Shown: positions 9,176 through 17,245 of the stretch, piece after piece
Position numbering within the stretch: position 1 is the stretch's first letter
Layout of the letters: each line of letters starts with the position of its first letter
Assembly (NCBI GenBank): GCA_034044135.1
Contig: CP139021.1
Coordinates: 3,611,635-3,675,634, forward strand
Source: Flammeovirgaceae bacterium SG7u.111
GTDB lineage: Bacteria > Bacteroidota > Bacteroidia > Cytophagales > Flammeovirgaceae
DNA length: 64,000 bases
Direction of reading: 5' to 3'
Position numbers and translations under genes: made by a program
The notes under the pieces: model-generated
What the model was told of the DNA's origin: nothing
Databases searched by the model: none
The model's input: the letters and a program-made list of their open reading frames with translations, nothing else

Positions 9176-10165
9176 ATGGAAGCACAATCACTCAGGGAAG
9201 CCGCTATCCTCACCTTTACGTTCAAGTTTGTCGATAAAAATGGCAAAAGTGATGGCTTTATATCTAAGTTAGGTAGAATAAATAGAGGGGGGCTCATCTT
9301 GGACGAGAGTACTATTATGTACCAAGATATTTACCGAGTGGAGCGATTCAAAAATAAGATAGTTGTAGTGCTCATGCCTTTTTCTGCTATTGGTCCTGCA
9401 ATAACGGAACATATATTTGAAGACTACACTAGCATTATGCTACATATCAGCGGTTTTGCCGAGCGGGTGCAATCCATCATCAATAAAAGGGTTTCGAACG
9501 CTCGCTTGCTTGACAAAAAGCGATCAATGACGCCAGAAGAGGTCAAGGAAAGGTTTCGGGTGATCGACTGCCCCAATTGTGATGCCACCCTCGATCTCAC
9601 CGATTTGAAACCTTCTCAGTATATTTTTTGTAAATACTGCGATTCGCTTTTCGACAAGCACAAATACTTGATTCCCGGTGGGGAAGATTATAGAAATTGT
9701 CCAGAAACATCTCTTTTTGATAGGGTCAGGAGCAACTCGGAATACTCATTTTATGCAACTCGCCAATCTTTTGCCTTCCGGGTTCGTCGCTACCAATGCG
9801 GGGATACTTTTGCCCACATTCTTTTCCAAAGAAACATATTGAAAAACTTTACGCTCCTCATCGGTGTACCTTTAGCTTTGTATGCAAAATATAGGTCTAC
9901 AAACGGCAGAAGCCCTGCTTACCCTGAGATGGTAAAAGCAAACCTTCTAGCACTGGAAGGAAAAATAGAAGATGCCGAGATTATTTATAGTAGCCTTTTG
10001 ATGAGAAACCCAAACCATCCTGGTTTGCACCTGAACCTTGGCTTGGCATACCTCAAAGCCGAAAAAAAGCTGAAAGCACTCAGCCATTTTAGAAGGTCGT
10101 TGGAAGGATGCAGCAATTACAAACCTACCTTGAGGATATTGGAAAAATACTCGGATGAAGAATAA
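9176..10165 (+). CDS. Zinc-ribbon and TPR protein, function unknown
   Basis: The protein has 329 residues. The first 110 form an unrecognised mixed domain (TFTFKFVDKNGKSDGF, with hydrophobic IVVVLMPFSAIGPAI). A four-cysteine zinc-ribbon-like motif follows, CPNC at 132-135 and CKYC at 152-155. The C-terminal 80 residues contain TPR-like helices (EGKIEDAEIIYSSLLMRNPNHPGLHLNLGLAYLKAEKKL, split over two repeats). No signal peptide is present, so it is probably cytoplasmic. It lies 12 bases after the LD-carboxypeptidase gene and ends at a bidirectional terminator shared with infC. Confidence 0.75.
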   Translation: MEAQSLREAAILTFTFKFVDKNGKSDGFISKLGRINRGGLILDESTIMYQDIYRVERFKNKIVVVLMPFSAIGPAITEHIFEDYTSIMLHISGFAERVQSIINKRVSNARLLDKKRSMTPEEVKERFRVIDCPNCDATLDLTDLKPSQYIFCKYCDSLFDKHKYLIPGGEDYRNCPETSLFDRVRSNSEYSFYATRQSFAFRVRRYQCGDTFAHILFQRNILKNFTLLIGVPLALYAKYRSTNGRSPAYPEMVKANLLALEGKIEDAEIIYSSLLMRNPNHPGLHLNLGLAYLKAEKKLKALSHFRRSLEGCSNYKPTLRILEKYSDEE

Positions 10166-10170
10166 ACGTA

Positions 10171-10213
10171 AAAACCCCGTAAGAGGAAACAAAATATCCT
10201 CTTACGGGGTTTT
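10171..10213. terminator. Bidirectional terminator with perfect 17-bp stem between convergent genes
   Basis: Arms 10171-10187 (AAAACCCCGTAAGAGGA) and 10197-10213 are exact reverse complements around a 9-base loop. A-tracts on the left and T-tracts on the right make it work in both directions: for the zinc-ribbon gene on the plus strand and for infC on the minus strand. Confidence 0.9.
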
Positions 10214-10234
10214 AAATATATTTAAAAGACTGAC

Positions 10235-10774
10235 TTATTTGTCTTTTAAAGGAGTCATCATCAAGATCATCCTACGTCCTTCTTGTTTAATGTGTTGCTC
10301 CACCTTTCCATATTCGGTCAAGTTTTCGGCAAACCTCTCCAACAAGTCACGTCCTCTGTCTTTATATACAATAGTACGTCCGTAAAACTGAACATACGCT
10401 TTTACTTTATTTCCTTCTTTCAAAAAGTTGATTGCATGCTTCGTTTTGAAATCGAGGTCGTGCTGATCTGTATTAGGACCAAAACGGATTTCTTTAATTA
10501 CCGTTTTGTGAGCTTTCGCTTTCATCTCCTTCTGTCTCTTCTTCTGCTCATATTTAAACTTAGAGTAATCGATTATTTTGCAAACGGGAGGTGATGCATT
10601 AGGAGAGATTTCAACTAAATCCAACCCCATATCTTTCGCAATTTTGCGAGCCTCATCAATAGGGTAAATATCACTTTGAATATCTTCTCCTACCAGTCTT
10701 ACCTTTGGCGCTCTTATTTGATGGTTTATTCTGTGGCGCGGTTCGTTTGACGGTCTTCTAAATGGCTTTCTGAT
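10235..10774 (-). CDS. infC: Translation initiation factor IF-3, probable non-AUG start
   Basis: IF-3 binds the 30S subunit, checks start codons and prevents premature 50S joining. The first in-frame ATG (10630) would begin inside the N-terminal domain and delete conserved sequence. Reading upstream in frame gives RRPSNEPRHRINHQIRAPK and VRLVGEDIQSDIYPIDEARK, typical IF-3, up to an in-frame TAA. Between that TAA and the conserved region there is no ATG, GTG or TTG; the only plausible starts are ATC at 10774 (179 residues, used here) or ATA at 10780 (181). This matches the rare start codon behind infC self-regulation in E. coli (AUU). No rpmI, rplT or thrS lies next to it. Confidence 0.9.
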   Translation of the reverse strand: MRKPFRRPSNEPRHRINHQIRAPKVRLVGEDIQSDIYPIDEARKIAKDMGLDLVEISPNASPPVCKIIDYSKFKYEQKKRQKEMKAKAHKTVIKEIRFGPNTDQHDLDFKTKHAINFLKEGNKVKAYVQFYGRTIVYKDRGRDLLERFAENLTEYGKVEQHIKQEGRRMILMMTPLKDK

Positions 10775-10998
10775 AACTATTAAATTTAGGTTTTACTTAA
10801 AATTACTTATTTGACTAGATAACCAAGCTAAAAATTAGTGGCATTGTATTTAGTCATCAATATAAAGATATTTTTTTTGTTAAAAAACTGTATTGCAAAA
10901 TTAAAGATAAGATACCTTAAAGGAAACTATAGCGATAAGTTTATTACTATGTGCACTACAGTTTTGACTTTTGCGTTGCAAAGATACGCACAAATGCA

Positions 10999-12198
10999 TC
11001 AAGCTCCCATCATTTTGGAAGGAATCACGTCTTTTGCTTTTCCTTTCCAAAGTAAAAACAACAAGCCCACAAAGGCAACCGCTCCTGCCATCCAAAATGT
11101 ATAGGCGATATTATCCGAATTATTCCCATAGACAAACCCTGAAAGCAATGCCCCTGCTCCTATTCCTATTTCCAATGAAATGAACATGGTAGCAATTCCC
11201 CTGCCCCTGAACCTCTCATCGCTCAAGTCAACAGTCCAAGCAAAAAGGGTTGGAGAATTCATGCCAACTGAAATACCATAAAGAATGGACGCCCCTATAA
11301 AATGGAAAACAGTTGTAGCCCAACCAAGGTAAATCATTGATATACACAAGAGTGCAAGAGAAACTTTCATCACTACATATCTCCCATATTTATCAGACAC
11401 CTTTCCGGCTAACACTCTTATCAAAACAGATGCGAGGGTAAAGGTAGTGTAAAACAAACCTTTATTTGCCAACCCCAAAGCCTCACTAAAATCGGGAGAG
11501 ATAGTAAGTACCACGCCAAAAGAAAACACTGAGCACATCATCAATATTGATGGAACAAATACATTTGGCTCAAGTACCTCTTTTGGTGAAATCTTTAACA
11601 AGCCAAAGCTGAATTTTTGCTTCTCTTTTAGCGTCTCTTTCATTCCTGCCAAAACTAAAACAGAGAGGAATGCCATAAAGGACGATGCATAAAAAACAGT
11701 GTTCAACGAGTAGTGAAGTGCAATAGCGCTTCCAATTGCCGGTCCTGCTGCCATCCCTATACTTCCAAAAAGCCCCATAATTCCCATTGCCTCTCCCCTT
11801 TTATTGAAAGGAACCAAATCAGCAACATATGCCGAAGTGGCCGTTGGCTTAAAACCTGTCGACATCCCATGTACAAATCGGAGAAAAAGAAACCCAACAA
11901 CGGTAGTGAGAATAGGGTACAAAAAACCACAAACTATACAGACGATTACACCATAAATCATGATGGGAATACGGCCGACTGTATCGGTGAGCTTGCCGCT
12001 AAAAGGGCGAGACAAGCCTGCTGTTACCGTGAACAATGAAATAATCAACCCTTTGTAATCCTCTCCGCCCAAGCTAGTAAGGTAGTTTGGCAATTCGGGT
12101 ATGAGCATGTTGAAACTGGAGAAAAAGAGGAATGAGCTCAAGCAAAGCAACCAAAATTGCAATGTGTAAAAGCTTTTCATCGAAGTGATTTTTGGCAT
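10999..12198 (-). CDS. MFS transporter (DHA1-like drug efflux type)
   Basis: The protein has 399 residues and twelve predicted membrane helices. After helix 2 it carries the major-facilitator motif A, GKLTDTVGRIPIMIYG, repeated more weakly as GKVSDKYGRYVV after helix 8. The size and first-half motifs fit the 12-helix drug:H+ antiporter group, but the substrate cannot be read from sequence. It is a single gene, 225 bases upstream of infC on the same strand, with no regulator beside it. An alternative start is M7. Confidence 0.88.
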   Translation of the reverse strand: MPKITSMKSFYTLQFWLLCLSSFLFFSSFNMLIPELPNYLTSLGGEDYKGLIISLFTVTAGLSRPFSGKLTDTVGRIPIMIYGVIVCIVCGFLYPILTTVVGFLFLRFVHGMSTGFKPTATSAYVADLVPFNKRGEAMGIMGLFGSIGMAAGPAIGSAIALHYSLNTVFYASSFMAFLSVLVLAGMKETLKEKQKFSFGLLKISPKEVLEPNVFVPSILMMCSVFSFGVVLTISPDFSEALGLANKGLFYTTFTLASVLIRVLAGKVSDKYGRYVVMKVSLALLCISMIYLGWATTVFHFIGASILYGISVGMNSPTLFAWTVDLSDERFRGRGIATMFISLEIGIGAGALLSGFVYGNNSDNIAYTFWMAGAVAFVGLLFLLWKGKAKDVIPSKMMGA

Positions 12199-12524
12199 AG
12201 TTAATATTATAGTGCTGTTGAATTAAGAGCGGCAAAGTTGGTCAATTCCCCTTCCCAATACAATTTTTATTTGCGTTATATAAATAATAAATAGTGCTTA
12301 CAAACAGGTAGGGATAATTTCTTTATTTTTATTTAGATTAATTATAAATAATTTGGAAATAAAATCCTCCTCTCTTATTATTGCAACATACTCATTGACA
12401 AGAAAGCTAAGTAAAACACTGCAAAATCACTTTGTTTTGATGTCAAAGAGAATGTTTTTACAATAAGCCCTCAGGAACCGCTTTGCTCAGCGGTTTCTTG
12501 AGGCACTAAAAATCACTTTTACCT
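12199..12524. other. Intergenic region with a leader hairpin
   Basis: This is the divergent spacer between the MFS gene and a small plus-strand gene. Its one clear structure is a hairpin at 12469-12503: CCTCAGGAACCGCT pairs with AGCGGTTTCTTGAGG with one bulge. It is not followed by a T-run on either strand and ends 21 bases before the ATG at 12525, so it looks like an mRNA-leader structure rather than a terminator. No coding frame is convincing. Confidence 0.4.
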
Positions 12525-12860
12525 ATGTGTTCGATAGAAGGAAACCTAATTTTAACTGAAACCTCAAAAACTTGTCTGTCATGGTGCCGATCATGCAATA
12601 CGTTTTTTCTGACCTATAAAAACTGCTGTTCATTGTTTGTAAAGAATGAACTTTGGCAATTCAGAGATGTACTGGAGGAATTGCAAGAAGCAGATTACCG
12701 CTTCTACCTAATGGGAAAATGGCACACAATTGTTAAAAATCCACAAGTTAGGGTTGGCTTTTGCATCACTCCAGAAGACACAGTACTTCTAAAGAAAACA
12801 ATTGAAGAATCATTGACCTTATACGAAGCTTATCAAGTTCTTTACAATACAACAAATTAA
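12525..12860 (+). CDS. Small conserved Bacteroidota protein (DUF6686-like)
   Basis: This 111-residue protein has an N-terminal cysteine pair in SWCRSCNTFFLTYKNCC, then a helical region (WQFRDVLEELQEADYRF) and VRVGFCITPEDTVLLKKTIEES. The order 'CxxC, F...N, hydrophobic helix, FxLTxxDxxxLKxxLEE' resembles the family I know as DUF6686, found only in Bacteroidota and of unknown function. There is no signal peptide. The gene at 12864 starts three bases after its stop, so they are co-transcribed. The family assignment comes from memory of the pattern and is moderate. Confidence 0.65.
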   Translation: MCSIEGNLILTETSKTCLSWCRSCNTFFLTYKNCCSLFVKNELWQFRDVLEELQEADYRFYLMGKWHTIVKNPQVRVGFCITPEDTVLLKKTIEESLTLYEAYQVLYNTTN

Positions 12861-12863
12861 GCG

Positions 12864-13067
12864 ATGGAAATCCATGACTATGATGCCCTTCTAACCGAGC
12901 TATCGGATGAGATAACTAAAAAGCCCGAGCAAAAATATTGGATATTACTTAATGCCCTAGAAAAAACCAGTTGCCCCTATCTAAAAAAAATGATAGCGGA
13001 ATTGGAGGTGAAATTAAGAGAGAAAACACAAAATGCTACAGGTCAAAACAACAAACAGCAACTATAA
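12864..13067 (+). CDS. Small hypothetical protein, coupled to the gene before it
   Basis: This 67-residue protein is not recognised. It is mostly helical (YDALLTELSDEITKKPEQKY, then ILLNALEKTSCPYLKKMIAE) with a polar tail. It starts three bases after the previous stop, which supports translational coupling, and its last six bases overlap the convergent end of argB. No signal or membrane segment is seen. Evidence is only the open frame, the spacing and normal codon use. Confidence 0.5.
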   Translation: MEIHDYDALLTELSDEITKKPEQKYWILLNALEKTSCPYLKKMIAELEVKLREKTQNATGQNNKQQL

Positions 13068-13853
13068 ACCAATCCTCGTACCCACAAAGCTACCCTCGCT
13101 GATACTCAATAAGTTATTAGCATGCATGATCTTAACTTCTTTCACGCCTTTTCCCAAAGCATGGTAGCAGTTTTCCATCTTGGGCATCATGCCCGCCGAG
13201 ATAGTCCCGTCTGCTAAAAGCTCTTTGTATATTTTGGTATCGATGGTAGAAATCCAAGAATCATCATCTTCAGGATCTTTGAGGACACCATTTTTCTCAA
13301 AGCAATACACTAGCGTTGTTTCATAAAGCTCGCTTAAACCTATAGCCGTTTCAGAAGCAATTGTATCTGCGTTGGTATTGAGTAATGTGCCATTTCCATC
13401 GTGGGTGATGGCGCACAGCACAGGTAAAAAATCTGAATCAAGCAACTTGCCCAACCCTTCTGCATTTACTTTTTCCACATCGCCTACAAAACCGAAATCA
13501 ATCGGGTTAGCTGGTCTTTTAGCAGAAAGGATAGCGTTGATATCAGCTCCGCTCAAACCAAGGGCATTTTCCTCAAGTGCTTGAAGCTTGGCGGCAACTC
13601 GCTTGTTCACCCAACCTGCATACACCATGGTCACCACCTCCAATGTCGCTTTATCGGTAATGCGCCTGCCATTGTGCATTTTTGGTTCAATGCCTAGCCT
13701 TTTAGACATTTGAGAAGCTAATTTACCTCCGCCATGAACCAATACTTTTTTGCCTTTTATCTTTGAAAAATCAGCTAGGAACTTCTCCAACATTTTCTCG
13801 TTGTCTATCACGTTCCCTCCTATTTTCACTACGGTCAAATCTTCTTTTGCCAT
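13062..13853 (-). CDS. argB: Acetylglutamate kinase
   Basis: It phosphorylates N-acetylglutamate (or N-succinylglutamate) in the second step of arginine synthesis. The 263 residues show the amino-acid-kinase fold: KIGGNVID near the N-terminus, VLVHGGGKLASQMSKRLG for substrate and phosphate binding, NGRRITDKATLEVVTMVYAG, and NTNADTIASETA for ATP binding. Length is usual. It is the last gene of the minus-strand arg operon, 23 bases after argF', and converges with the small plus-strand gene. argE and argH, often nearby in Bacteroidota, are absent. Confidence 0.95.
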   Translation of the reverse strand: MAKEDLTVVKIGGNVIDNEKMLEKFLADFSKIKGKKVLVHGGGKLASQMSKRLGIEPKMHNGRRITDKATLEVVTMVYAGWVNKRVAAKLQALEENALGLSGADINAILSAKRPANPIDFGFVGDVEKVNAEGLGKLLDSDFLPVLCAITHDGNGTLLNTNADTIASETAIGLSELYETTLVYCFEKNGVLKDPEDDDSWISTIDTKIYKELLADGTISAGMMPKMENCYHALGKGVKEVKIMHANNLLSISEGSFVGTRIGL

Positions 13854-13876
13854 AAAAAATAACCCCTAGAGGTTTG

Positions 13877-14827
13877 TTAAAAATTCGCTTCTAAAATTCT
13901 TTTGAGCACCACCTGCGCAGCATACTCTCTATTTGCCGCTTCCTGAATAATCAACGAATTTGGACTATCTATCACTTCATCGCTCACGATCACATTCCGT
14001 CTCACTGGAAGGCAATGCATGAAACCTGCTTCGTTGGTCAAAGCCATTTTTGCTCCATCCACTATCCACGATTTATCTTCACATAAAACCTTGCCATACT
14101 CTTTGTAAGACGACCAGTTTTTGGCATAGATAAAATCAGCTTCTTCAAAAGCCTCGGCTTGGTTATGAGTCACTTTCGCATTTCCTGCAAATTCCTCTGC
14201 CAATTCATAGCCTTCAGGATGAGTAATTACAAAATCGACATCAGCAGCGTTCATCCACTCCGCAAAAGAATTGGGAACAGCTTGGGGTAATACCTTTGGG
14301 TGCGGCGCCCATGTCAACACTACTTTTGGTTTGGCTACTTTCTTGTGTTCCTCAATTGTCATCAAGTCGGCTAGCGACTGCAAGGGGTGGCGAGTTGCCG
14401 ACTCCAAGCTGATCAATGGAATACCACAATGCTGTTTGAATTGTTCAATAATGGTCTCGGCATAGTCTGCTTCCCTGTCTTTCAAGCCTGGGAAAGAACG
14501 GATTCCCATCACATCGAAATAAGCTCCCATTACTCTCGCTGCATCCTTCACATGCTCGGCTTTATTTCCATCCATCACCACTCCATCTTCAAACTCCAAT
14601 TGCCAACCCTCGCTACCAAAATTCATCACTATAGGCGACATCCCAAGGTTTTGAGCAGCTTTTTGTGTACTCAACCTTGTTCTCAAACTTGGGTTCAAAA
14701 AGATGATTCCCATCGTAAGACCTTCGCCCAATTTTTTATATCCAAAAGGATCTTTTTTCAAAGCAATCCCTTCTTTTACCAACCCATACAAATCATCTAC
14801 GTCGCTTAATCCTGTAAAATTTTTCAT
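13877..14827 (-). CDS. argF': N-acyl-ornithine carbamoyltransferase (acetyl- or succinylornithine type)
   Basis: It carbamoylates N-acylated ornithine, the variant arginine route of Bacteroidota and Xanthomonas, in place of ornithine carbamoyltransferase. The 316 residues carry NPSLRTRLSTQ (carbamoyl phosphate), the loop FEDGVVMDGNKAEHVKDAA, MGIRSFPG and the C-terminal HCLPVRRN. As I recall, the X. campestris acetylornithine enzyme has Glu and the B. fragilis succinylornithine enzyme has Pro at the specificity position; here Ala90 (codon 14558-14560) occupies it. That argues against the Glu-type acetyl enzyme, but the acyl group is not settled. Its start overlaps the argD stop (TAATG), so the two are coupled. 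Confidence 0.93.
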   Translation of the reverse strand: MKNFTGLSDVDDLYGLVKEGIALKKDPFGYKKLGEGLTMGIIFLNPSLRTRLSTQKAAQNLGMSPIVMNFGSEGWQLEFEDGVVMDGNKAEHVKDAARVMGAYFDVMGIRSFPGLKDREADYAETIIEQFKQHCGIPLISLESATRHPLQSLADLMTIEEHKKVAKPKVVLTWAPHPKVLPQAVPNSFAEWMNAADVDFVITHPEGYELAEEFAGNAKVTHNQAEAFEEADFIYAKNWSSYKEYGKVLCEDKSWIVDGAKMALTNEAGFMHCLPVRRNVIVSDEVIDSPNSLIIQEAANREYAAQVVLKRILEANF

Positions 14828-15963
14828 TATGCCATGTTCGTTAGTGTCTGGTTCAATGCCTGCTTGAACGTCTCAATTTCTTTCAGCCCGATAGTCAATG
14901 GAGGGAGAAGCCTCATCACATTGGGATCCGTAGCAGATCCAGTAAAAATATTTTGTTGGTTCAATAGGTTCAGGCGAAGTTCTTTGATCGGGAATTCAAA
15001 TTCCAAACCTAGCATCAAGCCCCTTCCCCTTACTTCTTTCAGCCCTTCTACCCCTTCAAGTGCATTTCGGAACACAGCTTCTTTTTCAGCAGCATTTTCA
15101 ATTAAGCTTTCTCCTTTCATCACTTCCAAGACGGCAATGGCAGCAGCGCATGCCAAATGGTTTCCTCCGTATGTAGTTCCGAGCATTCCGTATTTTGGTT
15201 CAATATGCGGGGCAATGGCAATTCCCGCTACAGGAAATCCATTTCCCATACCTTTGGCCATGGTATAGATATCGGCTTTTACGCCAAAATAATCGTGGGA
15301 GAAAAACTTGCCCGAGCGCCCATAACCACACTGAACGGCGTCGGCAATAAACAATGCCCCATGTTTTTTGCACAAGGCAACAATAGTGTCCACAAACTCT
15401 TGATCAGGCATGTTAATTCCACCAATTCCCTGAATCCCTTCTAAAATCACAGAAGAAATCTCGTTTTTGGCAAAAGCTTTTTCCAGAACTTCAATGTCGT
15501 TGAGAGGAAGAATGATAGCATCATCTGTTTTGTTAACAGGAGCTTGTATCTTTGGATTGTCCGTTACGGCAACAGCCAAACTCGTCCTTCCATGGAAACC
15601 ATTTCTGAAAGAAATAATTTTCTTTCTTCCAGTTACGAACGAAGCCAGCTTGAGGGCATTTTCATTCGCTTCCGCACCAGAATTACACAAAAATAACTGG
15701 TAATCGTTTAAGCCAGATATTTCGCCAAGCAAAGCGGCAAGCTCCGATTGGAGCGGGTTTATAATTGAGTTAGAATAAAACGCAAGCTGGTTGAGTTGGC
15801 GGTTGATTCTCGCTACGAAATGAGGATGGCTATGACCGATAGAAATAACCGCATGACCTCCATAGAGATCAAGGTATTTTGTCCCATTTTTATCCCAAAC
15901 ATATACTCCTTCCCCACGCACAGGTTCGATGTCAAATAAGGGATATACGTCAAATAATTTCAT
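14827..15963 (-). CDS. argD: Acetyl/succinylornithine aminotransferase
   Basis: It is a PLP-dependent class III aminotransferase that makes N-acylornithine from N-acylglutamate semialdehyde and glutamate. The 378 residues include YLDLYGGHAVISIGHSHP, FLCNSGAEANENALKLA, FRNGFHGRT, ADAVQCGYGRSGKFF and the PLP-lysine motif TMAKGMGNGFPVAGI. Length is a little short for the family (about 380-400) but complete. Its stop codon shares a base with the argF' start. It is followed upstream by argC after about 105 bases, all in one minus-strand operon. Confidence 0.95.
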   Translation of the reverse strand: MKLFDVYPLFDIEPVRGEGVYVWDKNGTKYLDLYGGHAVISIGHSHPHFVARINRQLNQLAFYSNSIINPLQSELAALLGEISGLNDYQLFLCNSGAEANENALKLASFVTGRKKIISFRNGFHGRTSLAVAVTDNPKIQAPVNKTDDAIILPLNDIEVLEKAFAKNEISSVILEGIQGIGGINMPDQEFVDTIVALCKKHGALFIADAVQCGYGRSGKFFSHDYFGVKADIYTMAKGMGNGFPVAGIAIAPHIEPKYGMLGTTYGGNHLACAAAIAVLEVMKGESLIENAAEKEAVFRNALEGVEGLKEVRGRGLMLGLEFEFPIKELRLNLLNQQNIFTGSATDPNVMRLLPPLTIGLKEIETFKQALNQTLTNMA

Positions 15964-16068
15964 AAGTCTCTTAAGTTAAATTAGTAGATGCCGCAAAACA
16001 GAATCGAAATATATAGATCTCCACTCTATTTTGCAGCAGTATAAGCTCAAAAAAAGCCAATAAGCAGA

Positions 16069-17037
16069 TTAAAATGCGGCAGGTTTCAGGTTAAGCCCCA
16101 TCCTCTCGTCTAGTCCAAACATGAGGTTCATGTTTTGCAATGCCTGCCCCGAAGCTCCTTTCAATAAGTTATCGATCATGCTTACAATCAATGCTTTATC
16201 GCCATGTTTTTCTACAAACACAATTCCTTTGTTGGTGTTCACCACCTGCTTTAAGTCTGGGTTTGAATCTGTTACATGAACAAAGGGAGAATCTTTGTAA
16301 TAATCTTTGTAAAGACTGACCAATTCTTCTTCACTTAGCTCGGTTTCTGTATAGCAAGTCGCATAAATTCCGCGGGTAAAGTTGCCCCTTACAGGAATGA
16401 AATTTAACTCATCGCTACTATCAGCTTGCAAGCTTTTGAGGCTCTGCTTTATTTCTTTCAAATGCTGATGATTGAAAGCTTTATACACCGAAATGTTGTT
16501 GTTTCTCCAACTGAAGTGGGAAGTCGCTGTTGGCTTCTGCCCAGCACCCGTCGAGCCCGTAATCGCATTTATGTGAACCGGGTTGGAAAGTGCTTGTTTA
16601 CTTGCCAATGGCAAAATTGCCAACTGAATACACGTGGCAAAACAGCCTGGGTTAGCTATATTTTGAGCAGCTTTCACCGCCTCTTTTTGCATTTCTGGCA
16701 AACCATAAACAAAATCATGGCTTGGGTCAGTAATCCTGAAATCTTGGCTTAGGTCAATAATCTTGACCGAAGCAGGCACTTTATTTTCCTCCAAAAATAT
16801 TTTTGAAGCCCCATGTCCCATGCACAAGAAAATAGCATCTAAGTCAAAATGCAGCTCACTTGCAAAGGCAAGCTCAGTTTCCCCTATCAGGTCCTTATGC
16901 ACTGAATATACAGATGCCCCACCATTGCTGTTGCTATGTACATAACTAATTTCTACTTCTGGATGATGAATGAGCAACCGCAACAATTCCCCGCCTGTAT
17001 AGCCAGCCCCTCCTATTATTCCTACTTTTATTGACAT
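16069..17037 (-). CDS. argC: N-acetyl-gamma-glutamyl-phosphate reductase
   Basis: It reduces acylglutamyl phosphate to the semialdehyde with NADPH. The frame opens at 17094, but the ATG at 17037 gives MSIKVGIIGGAGYTGGELLR, the usual N-terminus with the NADP-binding glycines, so I use it (322 residues). The catalytic cysteine is in NPGCFATCIQLAILPL, followed by GSTGAGQKPTATSHFSWR and FNHQHLKEI. It belongs to the minus-strand arg operon between argG and argD. Confidence 0.95.
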   Translation of the reverse strand: MSIKVGIIGGAGYTGGELLRLLIHHPEVEISYVHSNSNGGASVYSVHKDLIGETELAFASELHFDLDAIFLCMGHGASKIFLEENKVPASVKIIDLSQDFRITDPSHDFVYGLPEMQKEAVKAAQNIANPGCFATCIQLAILPLASKQALSNPVHINAITGSTGAGQKPTATSHFSWRNNNISVYKAFNHQHLKEIKQSLKSLQADSSDELNFIPVRGNFTRGIYATCYTETELSEEELVSLYKDYYKDSPFVHVTDSNPDLKQVVNTNKGIVFVEKHGDKALIVSMIDNLLKGASGQALQNMNLMFGLDERMGLNLKPAAF

Positions 17038-17245
17038 TTTTTCTTTTTTGAAAGTTAAAAAATGAGGTTCTTTATAATTTACTTGATGCCTCAAATACCT
17101 ACCAAAGCAATGGTTTATAAGAAGTTTATAGATTTGGGACTAGTCTTCTAAAAATGTATTTGCTTAGCTCCATTTTTTTCTAGCCTCTTCAACATTTAAA
17201 CTTCTAATTTTGAATAATCAAGTAGATCCTTAAAAAGCCTAAAAA

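Noticed and set aside
12469-12503. Rho-independent terminator
   Set aside because: No T-run follows the stem on either strand.
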